From the NCBI GenBank assembly GCA_945868505.1, contig CAMBLO010000002.1, positions 82,464 to 146,463 on the forward strand: a stretch of 64,000 bases of DNA, read 5' to 3'. Source of the DNA: an uncultured Clostridia bacterium (GTDB lineage Bacteria; Bacillota; Clostridia; Lachnospirales; Anaerotignaceae). Positions 8,245 to 17,627 of this stretch are shown in pieces; position 1 is the stretch's first letter; each line of letters begins with the position of its first letter. The translations under genes were made by a program, and so were the position numbers. The notes under the pieces were generated by a model. The model was given only the letters and a program-made list of their open reading frames with translations. It was not told the DNA's origin and made no database searches.

Positions 8245-8657
8245 TTAATCTTCATGTTCTTGTTCTCTGATATATTTTGCAATACCTTCCTTGTTGCCTC
8301 CGACTGTACTCACATAATATCCTCTACACCAAAAATGTCGGTTCCCATACTTATACTTCAAATTTGAAAACCTTTCAAATATTATCATAGTACTTTTTCC
8401 TTTGAGATACCCCATAAAATCACTTACTCTTTGATTTGGCGGTATCTCCACCAACTGTGGATGTGATCTGGCATTGCATGCGCCTCTATTATGTTTACAT
8501 GTTTGCGCTCACATAACTCTCTTAGTATCGCTCCAATTTCCTTTTTTAACTTTCCGTAGATTACTTTTCTTCTGTATTTAGGCGCAAACACTATGTGATA
8601 TTGACATTTCCAACTTGTATGCGCTAAACTGTATGTGTCATTAGCTTTGTTCTTCAT
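8245..8657 (-). pseudogene. tnpA: IS200/IS605 family Y1 transposase TnpA, broken by a one-base deletion
   Basis: Two overlapping frames together encode a complete TnpA. The first (ATG 8657 after an ACGGAGG site) gives SLAHTSWKCQYHIVFAPKYRRKV and ends near the HUH motif (HAMPDHIH). The second continues with LVEIPPNQRVSDFMGYLKGKS and the catalytic tyrosine region (GYYVSTVGGNKEGIAKYI). At about 8455 the expected CACATGTTGGTG reads CACAGTTGGTG: one T is missing, a -1 shift directly after the HUH histidines. The ORF track start at 8741 is too far upstream. The element could move only with a functional transposase supplied elsewhere, unless the frame is restored by slippage. Confidence 0.85.
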
Positions 8658-8756
8658 TTCTAATGTCCTCCGTTCTGTTTGGTCTCGGTTGGTAGCCGCT
8701 TCCAATATAGCAGAACGGTGTTTTTTTGTATATGCTGACACTAAAGTCCGTACATT

Positions 8757-8775
8757 CCACCTGCATAGCAGGTGG
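8757..8775. repeat. IS200-type end hairpin (left end relative to tnpA)
   Basis: 8-bp stem CCACCTGC/GCAGGTGG with ATA loop, upstream of tnpA. Confidence 0.75.
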
Positions 8776-8790
8776 TTTTTATTCCTGCAT

Positions 8791-8823
8791 AAAAAAAAGA
8801 GACCTCTAAAAGAGGTCTCTTAA
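8791..8823 (-). terminator. Terminator of the acyl-CoA dehydrogenase-etfBA operon
   Basis: On the minus strand AAGAGACCTC/GAGGTCTCTT stem followed by eight T, starting about 20 nt after the etfA stop. Confidence 0.92.
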
Positions 8824-8841
8824 AAACTAATTCAGTTTTCA

Positions 8842-9894
8842 TTAGCTGTTTGCTTTTGCTGCTTTGTATTTTCTTACAGCTTCAGCCAGTTTAGGCAGGA
8901 TCTGTTTCAGGTCGCCAACGATACCCAGGTCAGCTACTTCGAAAATAGGAGCGGATTCGTTTTTGTTGATAGCGATGATCAGTTCAGAGTTTTCCATACC
9001 TGCAACGTGCTGGATAGCACCGGAGATACCGCATGCCATGTACAGGTCAGGGCGTACTGTTTTACCTGTCTGACCAACCTGTCTGTCTTTTTCAATCCAG
9101 CCAGCGTCTACACATGCTCTGGAAGAACCAACTTCTGCGCCCAGTGCATCTGCAACGTCTCTGATGATGTCGAAGCCCTGAGGACCACCGATACCACGAC
9201 CACCGGAAACGATCAGTTTCGCTTCTGTCAGGTCAACGGATTTCTTATCGGATTTAACAGCTTCCAGAATTTCAACGTTCATGTCTTCTGCTGTGAAGTT
9301 TACGTCGAATTTAACCAGTTCGCCTGTTCTTGTTTCGTCTTTCGCGATCATTTTCATAACGCCAGGACGTACTGTAGCCATCTGAGGTTTTGTTCTGGGA
9401 CACATCAGAGTAGCCATGATGTTACCGCCGAATGCGGGACGTGTCATCAGCAGAGCTCTTTCGGGTGTTGCGTTACCCATTTCAGCTTCTTTCGCCAGTT
9501 CAGCTTCTGTTTTAGCCATTCTCAGACCTGTTGTATCGGCAACCAGACCAGTTTTTACACGGCTAGCTACACGAGGAGCAACGTCACGACCGATGGAAGA
9601 AGCACCAAACAGCATGATTTCGGGATCAAATGCTTTGATAACTTCTGTTACAGCTTTTGTGTAGGGTTCTGTTACATAGTTTTCCAGCATGGGATCGTCA
9701 ACCAGGATAACTTTGTCAGCGCCATAGTGGAAGATTTTTGCAACTTCGCCTTCGATGTTGTGACCCAGCAGCACTGCTACTACGTCATCTTTCAGATCTT
9801 CTTTCAGTCTTGTAGCTTCACCAACAAGTTCCAGACCTACGTTCTGAACCTTGCCGTATCTCTGTTCCATTACTACGAAAATACCTTTACTCAT
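8842..9894 (-). CDS. etfA: Electron transfer flavoprotein alpha subunit
   Basis: The 350-residue subunit carries the FAD that passes electrons to or from the acyl-CoA dehydrogenase. The N-terminal domain (MSKGIFVVMEQRYGKVQNVG) is typical, and the C-terminal FAD domain shows the family signature LIVSGGRGIGGPQGFDIIRDVADALGAEVGSSRACVDAGW and the later GISGAIQHVAGM. Last gene of a bcd-etfB-etfA order; codon use is strongly biased toward a few codons, as in the ribosomal genes, which suggests very high expression. Whether this Etf takes part in flavin-based bifurcation cannot be decided by eye. Confidence 0.96.
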   Translation of the reverse strand: MSKGIFVVMEQRYGKVQNVGLELVGEATRLKEDLKDDVVAVLLGHNIEGEVAKIFHYGADKVILVDDPMLENYVTEPYTKAVTEVIKAFDPEIMLFGASSIGRDVAPRVASRVKTGLVADTTGLRMAKTEAELAKEAEMGNATPERALLMTRPAFGGNIMATLMCPRTKPQMATVRPGVMKMIAKDETRTGELVKFDVNFTAEDMNVEILEAVKSDKKSVDLTEAKLIVSGGRGIGGPQGFDIIRDVADALGAEVGSSRACVDAGWIEKDRQVGQTGKTVRPDLYMACGISGAIQHVAGMENSELIIAINKNESAPIFEVADLGIVGDLKQILPKLAEAVRKYKAAKANS

Positions 9895-9951
9895 TGTAGG
9901 GTTTCCTCCTTATATTTCAAATTTTAGTATCCGATTCGTCGTCTAATAAGA

Positions 9952-10743
9952 TTAGATGATGAATTTAGCTTCCAGTTTGTCCATGATAGCTTTAACAGCT
10001 TCGTCTGCAGACAGACCTTCCAGAATTGTACCAGCGCCTTTAACTTCTTTAGTGAAGGACTGATATACGTTTGTAGGGGAACCCTTCAGACCGATCATAT
10101 CCAGTTCCAGGTCGTTTTTCAGTTCTTCGAAGCCCAGAACTTTAATTTCTTTTTCGTAAGCTTCAACGATACCTCTTACGGACATGTATCTGGGTGTAGC
10201 CAGTTCAGCGATTGCTGTCAGCAGGCAAGGTGTTTTGATTTTGATGATGTGGTAACCATCTTCGTACTGTCTCTTAACTACTACGTAGTCAGCTGTAGCT
10301 TCTTTTACTTCTTCTACGTAAGAAACCTGAGGCAGGTGCAGTTTTTCAGCGATCTGGGGACCAACCTGAGCTGTGTCACCGTCGATAGCCTGACGGCCTG
10401 TGATGATCAGATCATAGCCAATGTTTTTCAGAGCTGCTGCGATAATGCCGGATGTAGCATATGTATCGGAACCACCGAATTCTCTAGCGGATACCAGATA
10501 AGCTTCATCACAACCCATAGCCAGAGCTTCTCTCAGTGCAACGTCAGCCTGAGGGGGGCCCATGGAAACTACTGTTACTGTGCCGCCCAGCTGTTCTCTC
10601 AGCTGCAGAGCTGCTTCGATACCTGTTTTGTCATCGTGGTTGATGATAGAGGGAACACCGTCACGGATCAGTGTGCCTGTCTTAGGATCGATTTTAACTT
10701 CTACTGTATCGGGTACCTGTTTAATACATACAACGATTTTCAT
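9952..10743 (-). CDS. etfB: Electron transfer flavoprotein beta subunit
   Basis: The 263-residue subunit partners EtfA. It starts MKIVVCIKQVPDTVEVKIDP and contains the AMP/FAD-binding stretch (YDLIITGRQAIDGDTAQVGPQIAEKL) and the ETF-beta signature region (VVKRQYEDGYHIIKIKTPCLLTAI). It lies between the dehydrogenase and etfA with 57-67 nt spacers and its own ribosome site. Codon bias is again strong. Confidence 0.96.
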   Translation of the reverse strand: MKIVVCIKQVPDTVEVKIDPKTGTLIRDGVPSIINHDDKTGIEAALQLREQLGGTVTVVSMGPPQADVALREALAMGCDEAYLVSAREFGGSDTYATSGIIAAALKNIGYDLIITGRQAIDGDTAQVGPQIAEKLHLPQVSYVEEVKEATADYVVVKRQYEDGYHIIKIKTPCLLTAIAELATPRYMSVRGIVEAYEKEIKVLGFEELKNDLELDMIGLKGSPTNVYQSFTKEVKGAGTILEGLSADEAVKAIMDKLEAKFII

Positions 10744-10810
10744 TATAGTTGTTCTCCTTCCAAATTTTTAGTAATAAGCTTTTTTCAAAATGAACTCTTA
10801 ACTCTCAAGA

Positions 10811-11956
10811 TCAAACTTTCATGGAGCCAGCAACGATCATTCTCATAGCTTCGTTTGTACCTTCGTAGATTTCTGTGATCTTAGCGTCTCTCATAGCTCT
10901 TTCTACGGGGTATTCACGGCAGTAACCGTAGCCACCGAACAGCTGAACAGCCATTCTTGTTACTTCGTTTGCAACTTCGGAAGCAAACATTTTGCACATT
11001 GCAGCGTAAGGAGCGTAGTTGCCATGCAGGTCTTTTTCTGTAGCAGCTCTCCATACCATCAGTCTAGCAGCGTCTGTCTTTGTCTGCATTTCAGCCAGTT
11101 TGAACTGTGTGTTCTGGTATTTGCCGATAGGTTTGCCGCCCTGTTTTCTTTCTTTAACATATTTCAGTGTTTCATCGATAGCACCCTGTGCGATACCTAC
11201 GGACTGAGCACCGATACCGATACGACCGCCACCCAGTGCTGTCATAGCGATTTTGTAGCCCTGGCCTTCTTTGCCCAGCAGGTTTTCAGCGGGAACTTTT
11301 ACGTTTTCATAGATTACTTCACAGTTGGAAGCAGCTCTGATACCCATACGTTCGATGTTGGGACCAACGGACAGACCTTCAAAACCTCTTTCAACGATGA
11401 AAGCGGACATGCCTTTAGGGCCTTTGGATTTGTCTGTCAGAGCAAATACGATGAATGTATCAGCGAAACCGGAGTTTGTTGTGAACATTTTTGTACCGTT
11501 CAGAACATAGTATTTGCCGTCTTCTGTTTTGTCAGCTGTTGTTTTAACACCAGCAGCATCTGTACCAGCACCGGGTTCTGTCAGACCAAAGCAGCCGATC
11601 TTGGAACCGTCAACCAGGGGTCTCAGATATTTCTGTTTCTGTTCTTCTGTACCGAACTCATTGATGCAAGGGCAGCAAAGAGATGTATGTACGGACAGTG
11701 TGATACCTGTGGAAGCATCTACTTTGGACATTTCTTCCATGCACAGTGTGTATGTCAGAACGTCTGCACCCTGGCCGCCGTATTCTCTGCTGTAAGGAAT
11801 ACCAAAAGCACCGATTTTCTGCAGTTTCTGAAGCAGTTCTCTATCGTAATCTTCTGCTTCGTCCATGTCTTTAGCGATTGGTTTAATTTCTGTTTCAGCA
11901 AATTTTCTGAACAACTCTTGCTGAAGCATCTGAGTTTTTGTTAATTTGAAATCCAT
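10811..11956 (-). CDS. bcd: Short-chain acyl-CoA dehydrogenase (butyryl- or propionyl/acryloyl-CoA type)
   Basis: The start is ATG 11956 (TAGGAGGAATATTAGA before it); the ORF track adds 26 spurious codons. The 381-residue flavoprotein shows the family motifs CFGLTEPGAGTDA, the FAD-binding QLFGGYGYCREYPVERAMRDAKITEIYEGTNE with catalytic Glu, and a C-terminal RMIVAG. With etfB and etfA directly downstream it should form a Bcd-Etf or AcrC-AcrAB-type complex reducing crotonyl-CoA or acryloyl-CoA. Genes for crotonase, hydroxyacyl-CoA dehydrogenase or thiolase are absent here, which would fit a stand-alone acrCBA arrangement; the substrate cannot be fixed from sequence alone. Confidence 0.92.
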   Translation of the reverse strand: MDFKLTKTQMLQQELFRKFAETEIKPIAKDMDEAEDYDRELLQKLQKIGAFGIPYSREYGGQGADVLTYTLCMEEMSKVDASTGITLSVHTSLCCPCINEFGTEEQKQKYLRPLVDGSKIGCFGLTEPGAGTDAAGVKTTADKTEDGKYYVLNGTKMFTTNSGFADTFIVFALTDKSKGPKGMSAFIVERGFEGLSVGPNIERMGIRAASNCEVIYENVKVPAENLLGKEGQGYKIAMTALGGGRIGIGAQSVGIAQGAIDETLKYVKERKQGGKPIGKYQNTQFKLAEMQTKTDAARLMVWRAATEKDLHGNYAPYAAMCKMFASEVANEVTRMAVQLFGGYGYCREYPVERAMRDAKITEIYEGTNEAMRMIVAGSMKV

Positions 11957-12130
11957 TCTAATATTCCTCCTATTTTTTAAAAATTTTGAAACATCCACGA
12001 TGAGGCCACATCGGGGTGTTCCATTAAAAAACAACCTACTTCCTTACGACGCTGCCGTATGGACGCAGTTTATCAGCTTCTCATTTTTTGCTTGCGCATA
12101 TCAACGAGAAGCCATAATGCCTCCACAATG

Positions 12131-12160
12131 AATATACCATTTTTGTTTAAAATTTGTCAA
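12131..12160 (-). promoter_or_regulatory. Promoter of the dehydrogenase-etfBA operon with overlapping Rex-like site
   Basis: TTGACA-18 nt-TATATT on the minus strand, about 170 nt before the start codon. The overlapping 18-mer at 12143-12160 (TTGTTTA AAAT TTGTCAA) resembles the redox repressor Rex box TTGTTAA-N4-TTAACAA, with mismatches mainly in the right arm. Rex control of bcd-etf operons is known in clostridia; its use here is inference. Confidence 0.6.
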
Positions 12161-12673
12161 CATCTTTGTCGATAAATATTACATAAAAAACGGCTGCGTT
12201 TGTTGGTAATACCGACATATTTTCCAGTGTCGGCGAATGGAAAAAAACCTACAAAAAAACAGTTCACAAAAACCCCCGTGGCTAGCTGTTCCTACGGGAA
12301 TTTTTTCACACATTTGGATCTTTCCCCTTTTTCTTTGGAATCAGCACCGATTGGCGCCTTTTACGCCGGCAAATCCCATTATTTCGCATGCGAATCATAC
12401 TGCCGAAAAAAAGGCACGCCTCCCATCTTTGCGTGTGTTTCTCTGTTTTTCTGTCTTTCTTCACTTTACACTATTGTCATTTCTCTGTCAATATATTTCG
12501 CATAGAAGTTATTTTATACCCGTCTTATTTGTCTGACAAACAACCGTCATATTACACAATAGACATCATATATTTCTGAAAATCCATCTCTCATTTTAAG
12601 AAATTCCTACATCATTTTCATTCCTTTTCTTACGGCTCCCCTTCCCCACAAGCCTCCACTGTCTCCTCGTACA
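12161..12673. other. Non-coding stretch between tuf and the dehydrogenase operon
   Basis: No convincing gene. It is AT-rich. A second minus-strand promoter, TTGACA-17 nt-TAAAGT (12463-12491), points toward the dehydrogenase operon. Downstream of it, at about 12278-12302, is a 7-bp stem (CCCGTGG/CTACGGG, one G-U or mismatch) followed by AATTTTTT on the plus strand. The plus-strand ORFs listed here have no ribosome sites and low-complexity products. Confidence 0.5.
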
Positions 12674-12703
12674 CAAAAAAAGGAGTACCCTATTGGATAC
12701 TCC
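12674..12703 (-). terminator. Terminator of tuf
   Basis: On the minus strand GGAGTATCC-AATA-GGGTACTCC stem followed by seven T, 33 nt after the tuf stop. Confidence 0.93.
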
Positions 12704-12735
12704 CTTTGATGAGTCACATATTAGATTATCAAAAA

Positions 12736-13929
12736 TTATTCGATAACTTCTACTACGGAACCAGCGCCTACTGTTCTACCACCTTCACGGATAGCGAATC
12801 TCAGACCCTGACCCATAGCTACGGGTGTGATCAGTTCGATTGTCATTTCAACGTTGTCGCCAGGCATGCACATTTCTGTACCTTCGGGCAGAGAGATAAC
12901 GCCTGTTACGTCTGTTGTTCTGAAGTAGAACTGAGGTCTGTAGTTGTTGAAGAAAGGTGTATGACGACCGCCTTCTTCTTTGGACAGAACGTAAACCTGA
13001 GCTTTGAATTTTGTGTGAGGTGTGATGGAACCGGGTTTAGCCAGAACCTGACCTCTTTCGATTTCGTTTCTCTGAACACCTCTCAGCAGAACACCGATGT
13101 TGTCACCAGCTTCAGCCTGATCCAGCAGTTTTCTGAACATTTCTACGCCTGTTACAACAACTTTTCTGATTTCGTCTGTCAGACCAACGATTTCAACTTC
13201 GTCCTGTACTTTAACAACACCGGATTCTACTCTACCTGTTGCTACTGTACCACGACCTGTGATAGAGAATACGTCTTCGACGGGCATCAGGAAAGGTTTG
13301 TCTGTTGCACGTTCGGGTGTAGGAATGTAGTTTTCGATTTCTTCGAACAGTTCCAGAATCTTGTCGCCCCAAGAACCAGCGGGATCCTGCAGAGCCTGGA
13401 AAGCGGAACCTCTGATGATGGGAATATCATCACCGGGGAATTCATATTCGTTCAGCAGTTCTCTGATTTCCATTTCAACCAGATCCAGCAGTTCTTCGTC
13501 TTCAACCATGTCGCATTTGTTCATGAATACAACAATGTAAGGAACGCCTACCTGTCTGGACAGCAGGATGTGTTCTCTTGTCTGAGCCATAGGACCGTCT
13601 GTTGCAGCTACTACCAGGATAGCACCGTCCATCTGAGCAGCACCTGTGATCATGTTTTTAACATAGTCAGCGTGGCCAGGGCAGTCAACGTGTGCGTAGT
13701 GTCTGCTGGGTGTTTCGTATTCAACGTGTGCTGTGGAGATTGTGATACCACGTTCTCTTTCTTCGGGAGCTTTGTCGATGTTTTCGAAAGCTACAGCTTC
13801 ACCGATCTGGTATCTTTCATGCAGTGTCTTTGTGATCGCTGCTGTCAGAGTTGTTTTACCATGGTCAACGTGACCGATAGTACCGATATTCATATGGGGT
13901 TTGGTTCTTTCAAATTTTGCCTTTGCCAT
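12736..13929 (-). CDS. tuf: Elongation factor Tu
   Basis: The 397-residue GTPase delivers aminoacyl-tRNA to the ribosome. G motifs are intact: GHVDHGKT (P-loop), the switch region with [17 protein letters not shown] and a SA-type G5. Domains II and III are complete ([26 protein letters not shown] terminus). Codon use is extremely biased. A GGAGGAG site precedes the ATG. Unlike many str operons, it has its own promoter after fusA. Confidence 0.99.
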   Translation of the reverse strand: MAKAKFERTKPHMNIGTIGHVDHGKTTLTAAITKTLHERYQIGEAVAFENIDKAPEERERGITISTAHVEYETPSRHYAHVDCPGHADYVKNMITGAAQMDGAILVVAATDGPMAQTREHILLSRQVGVPYIVVFMNKCDMVEDEELLDLVEMEIRELLNEYEFPGDDIPIIRGSAFQALQDPAGSWGDKILELFEEIENYIPTPERATDKPFLMPVEDVFSITGRGTVATGRVESGVVKVQDEVEIVGLTDEIRKVVVTGVEMFRKLLDQAEAGDNIGVLLRGVQRNEIERGQVLAKPGSITPHTKFKAQVYVLSKEEGGRHTPFFNNYRPQFYFRTTDVTGVISLPEGTEMCMPGDNVEMTIELITPVAMGQGLRFAIREGGRTVGAGSVVEVIE

Positions 13930-14012
13930 TGGAATCTCCTCCTAGTAAAAATTTTTAGATTCTTATTTGTGAGTCAAGTTACACCCTTTTTGTGATGCAC
14001 CCATCAACTCTA

Positions 14013-14041
14013 ATTATATTAGACTTCTTGTCTTTTTGCAA
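14013..14041 (-). promoter_or_regulatory. Promoter of tuf
   Basis: TTGCAA-17 nt-TATAAT on the minus strand, in the 181-nt gap between fusA and tuf; the leader is about 75-80 nt. Confidence 0.85.
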
Positions 14042-14110
14042 TACCAAAAAACGATTCTGCATTGTATTTTTTGGCATTTTCCTGCCATTATCGTAAACCG
14101 TAGGACCGGA

Positions 14111-16195
14111 TTACTTTCTGCCTTCCAGTACTTTTTCCTGAACGGATTTAGGGCAGGGTTCGTAGTGGTCAACTTCCATTACGTAGTTACCACGACCCTG
14201 TGTTCTGGAACGCAGGTCTGTGGAGTAACCGAACATTTCTGCCAGAGGAACGTAAGAGTGAATTACCTGTGCGTTGCTTCTAGCTTCCATACCTTCGATA
14301 CGACCACGTCTGGAGTTGATGTCACCGATAACGTCGCCCATGTAATCTTCGGGTACTGTTACTGTTACTTTCATGATGGGTTCAAGCAGTACTGCGTCAC
14401 CTTTTCTCATCGCTTCTTTGAAAGCCATGGAACCAGCGATCTGGTAAGCGGATTCGGAGGAGTCAACGTCATGGTAGGAACCATCGTAAACTTCAGCCTT
14501 AACGCCCAGTACGGGATAGCCGCCCAGGATACCGCTCTGCATTGCCTGCTGGATACCTTTATCGATAGCGGGGATATATTCTTTAGGAATAGAACCACCA
14601 ACTGTCGCATTTACGAATTCGTAGTTGTTTTCCGCATCTGTAGGGATGGGATAGAAACGTACTTTACAGTGACCATACTGACCACGACCACCGGACTGAC
14701 GTACGAATTTACCTTCAACGTCAACCGCCTTGCGGAATGTTTCTTTGTAAGCTACCTGAGGAGCACCAACGTTAGCTTCTACTTTGAATTCTCTCAGCAG
14801 ACGGTCAACGATGATTTCCAGATGCAGTTCACCCATACCGGAAATGATTGTATCGCCAGTTTCCTGATCTGTATATGTTTTGAAAGTGGGATCTTCTTCT
14901 GCCAGTTTTGCCAGAGCGATGCCCATTTTATCACGACCAGCTTTTGTTTTAGGTTCGATCGCAACGGAGATAACGGGTTCGGGGAATACCATGGATTCCA
15001 GGATTACTTCGTGATCTTCGTCACAAATTGTATCACCTGTTGTGGAAATTTTGAAACCTACTGCTGCAGCAATGTCACCGGAGTAAACCTTGTCGATTTC
15101 TTCTCTGTGGTTTGCGTGCATCTGCAGGATACGGCCAACACGTTCTTTTTTGCCACCTTTTGTGGAGTTGTAAACGTATGTGCCTGCGTCCAGTGTACCG
15201 GAGTACACACGGAAGAATGCCAGTTTACCTACGAAGGGGTCATTCATTACTTTGAATACCAGAGCAGAGAAGGGTTCTTCGTCGGAAGAATGTCTTTCTG
15301 TTTCTTCGCCTGTTGCAGGGTCTGTACCCTTAATTGCAGGAATATCTGTAGGTGCGGGCATATATTCAACAACGCCGTCCAGCAGTTTCTGAACGCCTTT
15401 GTTTCTGTAAGCGGAACCACACATTACGGGCATCAGTTCACAAGCGATACATGCCTTACGCAGAGCTGCTTTCAGTTCTGCTTCTGTGATTTCTTCTTCA
15501 GCGAAGAATTTTTCCATCAGTTCTTCATCTGTTTCACAGATTGTTTCAACCATGATTGCTCTGTATTCTTCAGCCTGTTCTGCATATTCTGCGGGGATAT
15601 CTTCTTCGTCTACTTCTGTACCTGTTGCGTTTTCATAGTAGTAAGCTTTCATCTTCATCAGGTCGATGATGCCTTTGAAATCGCTTTCAGCACCGATAGG
15701 CAGAGTAACTGCTACGGGATGGCAGCCCAGTCTGTCTACGATGGATTTCATGGAACCGAAGAAGTCTGCACCCATGATGTCCATTTTGTTAACGAAGATC
15801 ATACGGGGTACATGATAGTTGTCAGCCTGTCTCCAAACTGTTTCTGTCTGAGGTTCAACACCGCCCTTTGCGTCCAGTACGCAAACAGCACCATCCAGTA
15901 CACGCAGAGAACGTTCTACTTCAACTGTGAAGTCAACGTGACCGGGTGTGTCAATGATGTTAATTCTGTTGTCGTTCCAATGACATGTTGTCGCAGCGGA
16001 TGTGATTGTAATACCTCTTTCCTGTTCCTGCTCCATCCAGTCCATTGTTGCTGTACCTTCGTGAGTGTCGCCGATTTTGTAGTTACGGCCTGTGTAGAAC
16101 AGGATACGTTCTGTCAGAGTTGTCTTACCAGCATCGATGTGCGCCATAATACCAATGTTTCTGGTTCTTTCCAGAGGGTATTCTCTGTTTGCCAC
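14111..16195 (-). CDS. fusA: Elongation factor G
   Basis: The 694-residue translocase has all G motifs ([30 protein letters not shown]) and the EF-G domains II-V, ending in the domain IV/V motifs [13 protein letters not shown] and [14 protein letters not shown]. Length is standard. Third gene of the rpsL-rpsG-fusA operon, with a strong ribosome site (AAGGAGG). The very biased codon use leaves a long open frame on the opposite strand, which is not a gene. Confidence 0.99.
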   Translation of the reverse strand: MANREYPLERTRNIGIMAHIDAGKTTLTERILFYTGRNYKIGDTHEGTATMDWMEQEQERGITITSAATTCHWNDNRINIIDTPGHVDFTVEVERSLRVLDGAVCVLDAKGGVEPQTETVWRQADNYHVPRMIFVNKMDIMGADFFGSMKSIVDRLGCHPVAVTLPIGAESDFKGIIDLMKMKAYYYENATGTEVDEEDIPAEYAEQAEEYRAIMVETICETDEELMEKFFAEEEITEAELKAALRKACIACELMPVMCGSAYRNKGVQKLLDGVVEYMPAPTDIPAIKGTDPATGEETERHSSDEEPFSALVFKVMNDPFVGKLAFFRVYSGTLDAGTYVYNSTKGGKKERVGRILQMHANHREEIDKVYSGDIAAAVGFKISTTGDTICDEDHEVILESMVFPEPVISVAIEPKTKAGRDKMGIALAKLAEEDPTFKTYTDQETGDTIISGMGELHLEIIVDRLLREFKVEANVGAPQVAYKETFRKAVDVEGKFVRQSGGRGQYGHCKVRFYPIPTDAENNYEFVNATVGGSIPKEYIPAIDKGIQQAMQSGILGGYPVLGVKAEVYDGSYHDVDSSESAYQIAGSMAFKEAMRKGDAVLLEPIMKVTVTVPEDYMGDVIGDINSRRGRIEGMEARSNAQVIHSYVPLAEMFGYSTDLRSRTQGRGNYVMEVDHYEPCPKSVQEKVLEGRK

Positions 16196-16229
16196 TGTGG
16201 AATCCTCCTTTTTTAGTCATAATCAGGTT

Positions 16230-16260
16230 TATGGAAAGACTATGAAATAGCCTTTCCATA
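16230..16260 (-). repeat. Intercistronic hairpin between rpsG and fusA
   Basis: TATGGAAAG-x-CTAT ... ATAG-x-CTTTCCATA forms a 13-bp stem with one mismatch, without a U-tract. It may protect or cleave the operon transcript. Confidence 0.5.
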
Positions 16261-16290
16261 TTACCCGGTTTCCATTCGTTTCTTAAAGCA

Positions 16291-16761
16291 TTACCATTTG
16301 AAATGGGAGAAAGCTTTGTTTGCTTCTGCCATTTTGTGCATTTCGTCTTTTCTCTTGCAAGCGCCGCCGGCGTTGTTCAGAGCGTCCAGGATTTCGCCAG
16401 CCAGACGGTCTACCATTGTCTTTTCGCCGCGTTTTCTGGAGTACAGTGTGATCCATCTCAGGCCCAGTGTCTGTCTTCTTTCGGGTCTGATTTCCATGGG
16501 TACCTGGTAAGTAGCACCACCAACACGGCGTGCTTTAACTTCCAGTACAGGCATTACATTGCCCAGAGCTTCTTCGAAAGCTTCCAGAGCATCTTTACCT
16601 GTTTTTTCTGCTACTTTTTCGAATGCACCGTAAACGATCTTTTCAGCTACACCCTTCTTACCATCCAGCATGATGCTGTTGATCAGCTTTGTCACCAGCT
16701 TGCTGTTGTAAATAGGATCGGCCAAGACCTCTCTTTTTGCTACATGTCCTTTTCTAGGCAC
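16291..16761 (-). CDS. rpsG: 30S ribosomal protein S7
   Basis: The 156-residue protein initiates assembly of the 30S head. It has the typical [20 protein letters not shown] start, the core ([24 protein letters not shown]) and a C-terminal helix ([17 protein letters not shown]). It is second in the str operon after rpsL; a long spacer of about 185 nt separates them, more than usual. In other bacteria S7 represses this operon at its own leader; no recognisable site was found. Confidence 0.99.
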   Translation of the reverse strand: MPRKGHVAKREVLADPIYNSKLVTKLINSIMLDGKKGVAEKIVYGAFEKVAEKTGKDALEAFEEALGNVMPVLEVKARRVGGATYQVPMEIRPERRQTLGLRWITLYSRKRGEKTMVDRLAGEILDALNNAGGACKRKDEMHKMAEANKAFSHFKW

Positions 16762-16946
16762 GATTCTTCCCTCCTTGATGAATAAATACTATTCTCGGTA
16801 CTTCACGGCCCTTAATGTCCGTGTTTTCATGCCTTATCTTCGTCAACGTATATCTCGTCTAAGCAATCGCAGATTGTATTGATCTGTATAAGGCATTTCT
16901 ACTGATTAGATTTGTCTTTTTGAAAAATTTGTTCCCGCAGCCGGAA

Positions 16947-17369
16947 TTACTTCTTCGCTGCTTTAGGGCGTTTTGCGCCGTATTTGGAACGAGCCTGCAT
17001 TCTGTTTGCAACGCCGGCTGTATCCAATGTACCTCTAACGATGTGGTAACGTACACCGGGAAGGTCTTTTACTCTACCGCCTCTGATCAGAACAACGGAG
17101 TGTTCCTGCAGGTTGTGGCCTTCACCGGGGATATATGCTGTTACTTCGATACCGTTGGACAGACGAACTCTGGCAATCTTTCTCAGAGCAGAGTTAGGCT
17201 TCTTAGGTGTGGAAGTTTTTACCGCTGTACAAACGCCTCTCTTCTGGGGAGAAGATACGTCTGTTGCTTTTTTCTGCAGGGAGTTCAGACCTTTCTGCAG
17301 AGCGGGTGCTGTAGATTTTTTCTCAACAGTTTTTCTGCCTTTTCTTACTAACTGGTTAAACGTAGGCAT
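16947..17369 (-). CDS. rpsL: 30S ribosomal protein S12
   Basis: The start is ATG 17369 ([12 protein letters not shown]), 8 nt after GGAGG; the ORF track start at the upstream GTG overlaps the ribosome site. The 140-residue protein sits in the decoding centre and carries the conserved loops [20 protein letters not shown] and [33 protein letters not shown], where streptomycin resistance changes occur (Lys in PKKPNS is wild type). First gene of the str operon. Confidence 0.99.
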   Translation of the reverse strand: MPTFNQLVRKGRKTVEKKSTAPALQKGLNSLQKKATDVSSPQKRGVCTAVKTSTPKKPNSALRKIARVRLSNGIEVTAYIPGEGHNLQEHSVVLIRGGRVKDLPGVRYHIVRGTLDTAGVANRMQARSKYGAKRPKAAKK

Positions 17370-17479
17370 TAACTGCACCTCCTTATAAAAAATAATACAT
17401 CTGCAAATTGCAATACTTCTTATCTTGTTCCTGCCCCAAGGACCCGCTTAGAAAAGCCCCTGAAACCGGACACTAGAAA

Positions 17480-17508
17480 ATTCTATCATCGAGAAAATGA
17501 AAAGTCAA
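17480..17508 (-). promoter_or_regulatory. Promoter of the rpsL-rpsG-fusA operon
   Basis: TTGACT-17 nt-TAGAAT on the minus strand between the rpoC terminator and rpsL. Confidence 0.85.
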
Positions 17509-17590
17509 GGATTTTTCTTTGAAATATCAGCTTTTTTCGCTGATTTTTTCCAATGTCTCCACTGAAAAAACACTCGTCTTAAGACGAAAG

Positions 17591-17618
17591 AAAAGTGCCG
17601 CTTTTCAGCGGCACTTTT
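17591..17618 (-). terminator. Terminator of rpoBC
   Basis: AAAAGTGCCGC-TGAAAA-GCGGCACTTTT, 11-bp stem ending in TTTTCTTT, 10 nt after the rpoC stop. It separates rpoBC from the str operon. Confidence 0.93.
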
Positions 17619-17627
17619 TATCTTTAT

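Larger units (their letters stand above)
8060..8785 (-). mobile_element. IS200/IS605-type insertion element, transposase frameshifted
   Basis: The element carries one Y1-transposase gene and no tnpB. Each end holds a subterminal hairpin of the same design, as recognised by single-strand IS200 transposases: CCACCGGC-AAA-GCCGGTGG (8071-8089) and CCACCTGC-ATA-GCAGGTGG (8757-8775). Exact ends cannot be fixed by eye, because IS200 elements lack inverted repeats and target duplication. The non-coding right part (8090-8240) holds further short palindromes (CCCTAAAGGG, CCCCTCAAGGGG). It lies between the alarmone synthetase promoter region and the etfA terminator. Confidence 0.85.

Noticed and set aside
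12200-12579. Overlapping plus-strand ORFs of 63-101 residues
   Set aside because: No ribosome sites, Phe/Ser-rich low-complexity products in three frames; the region is AT-rich intergenic DNA.
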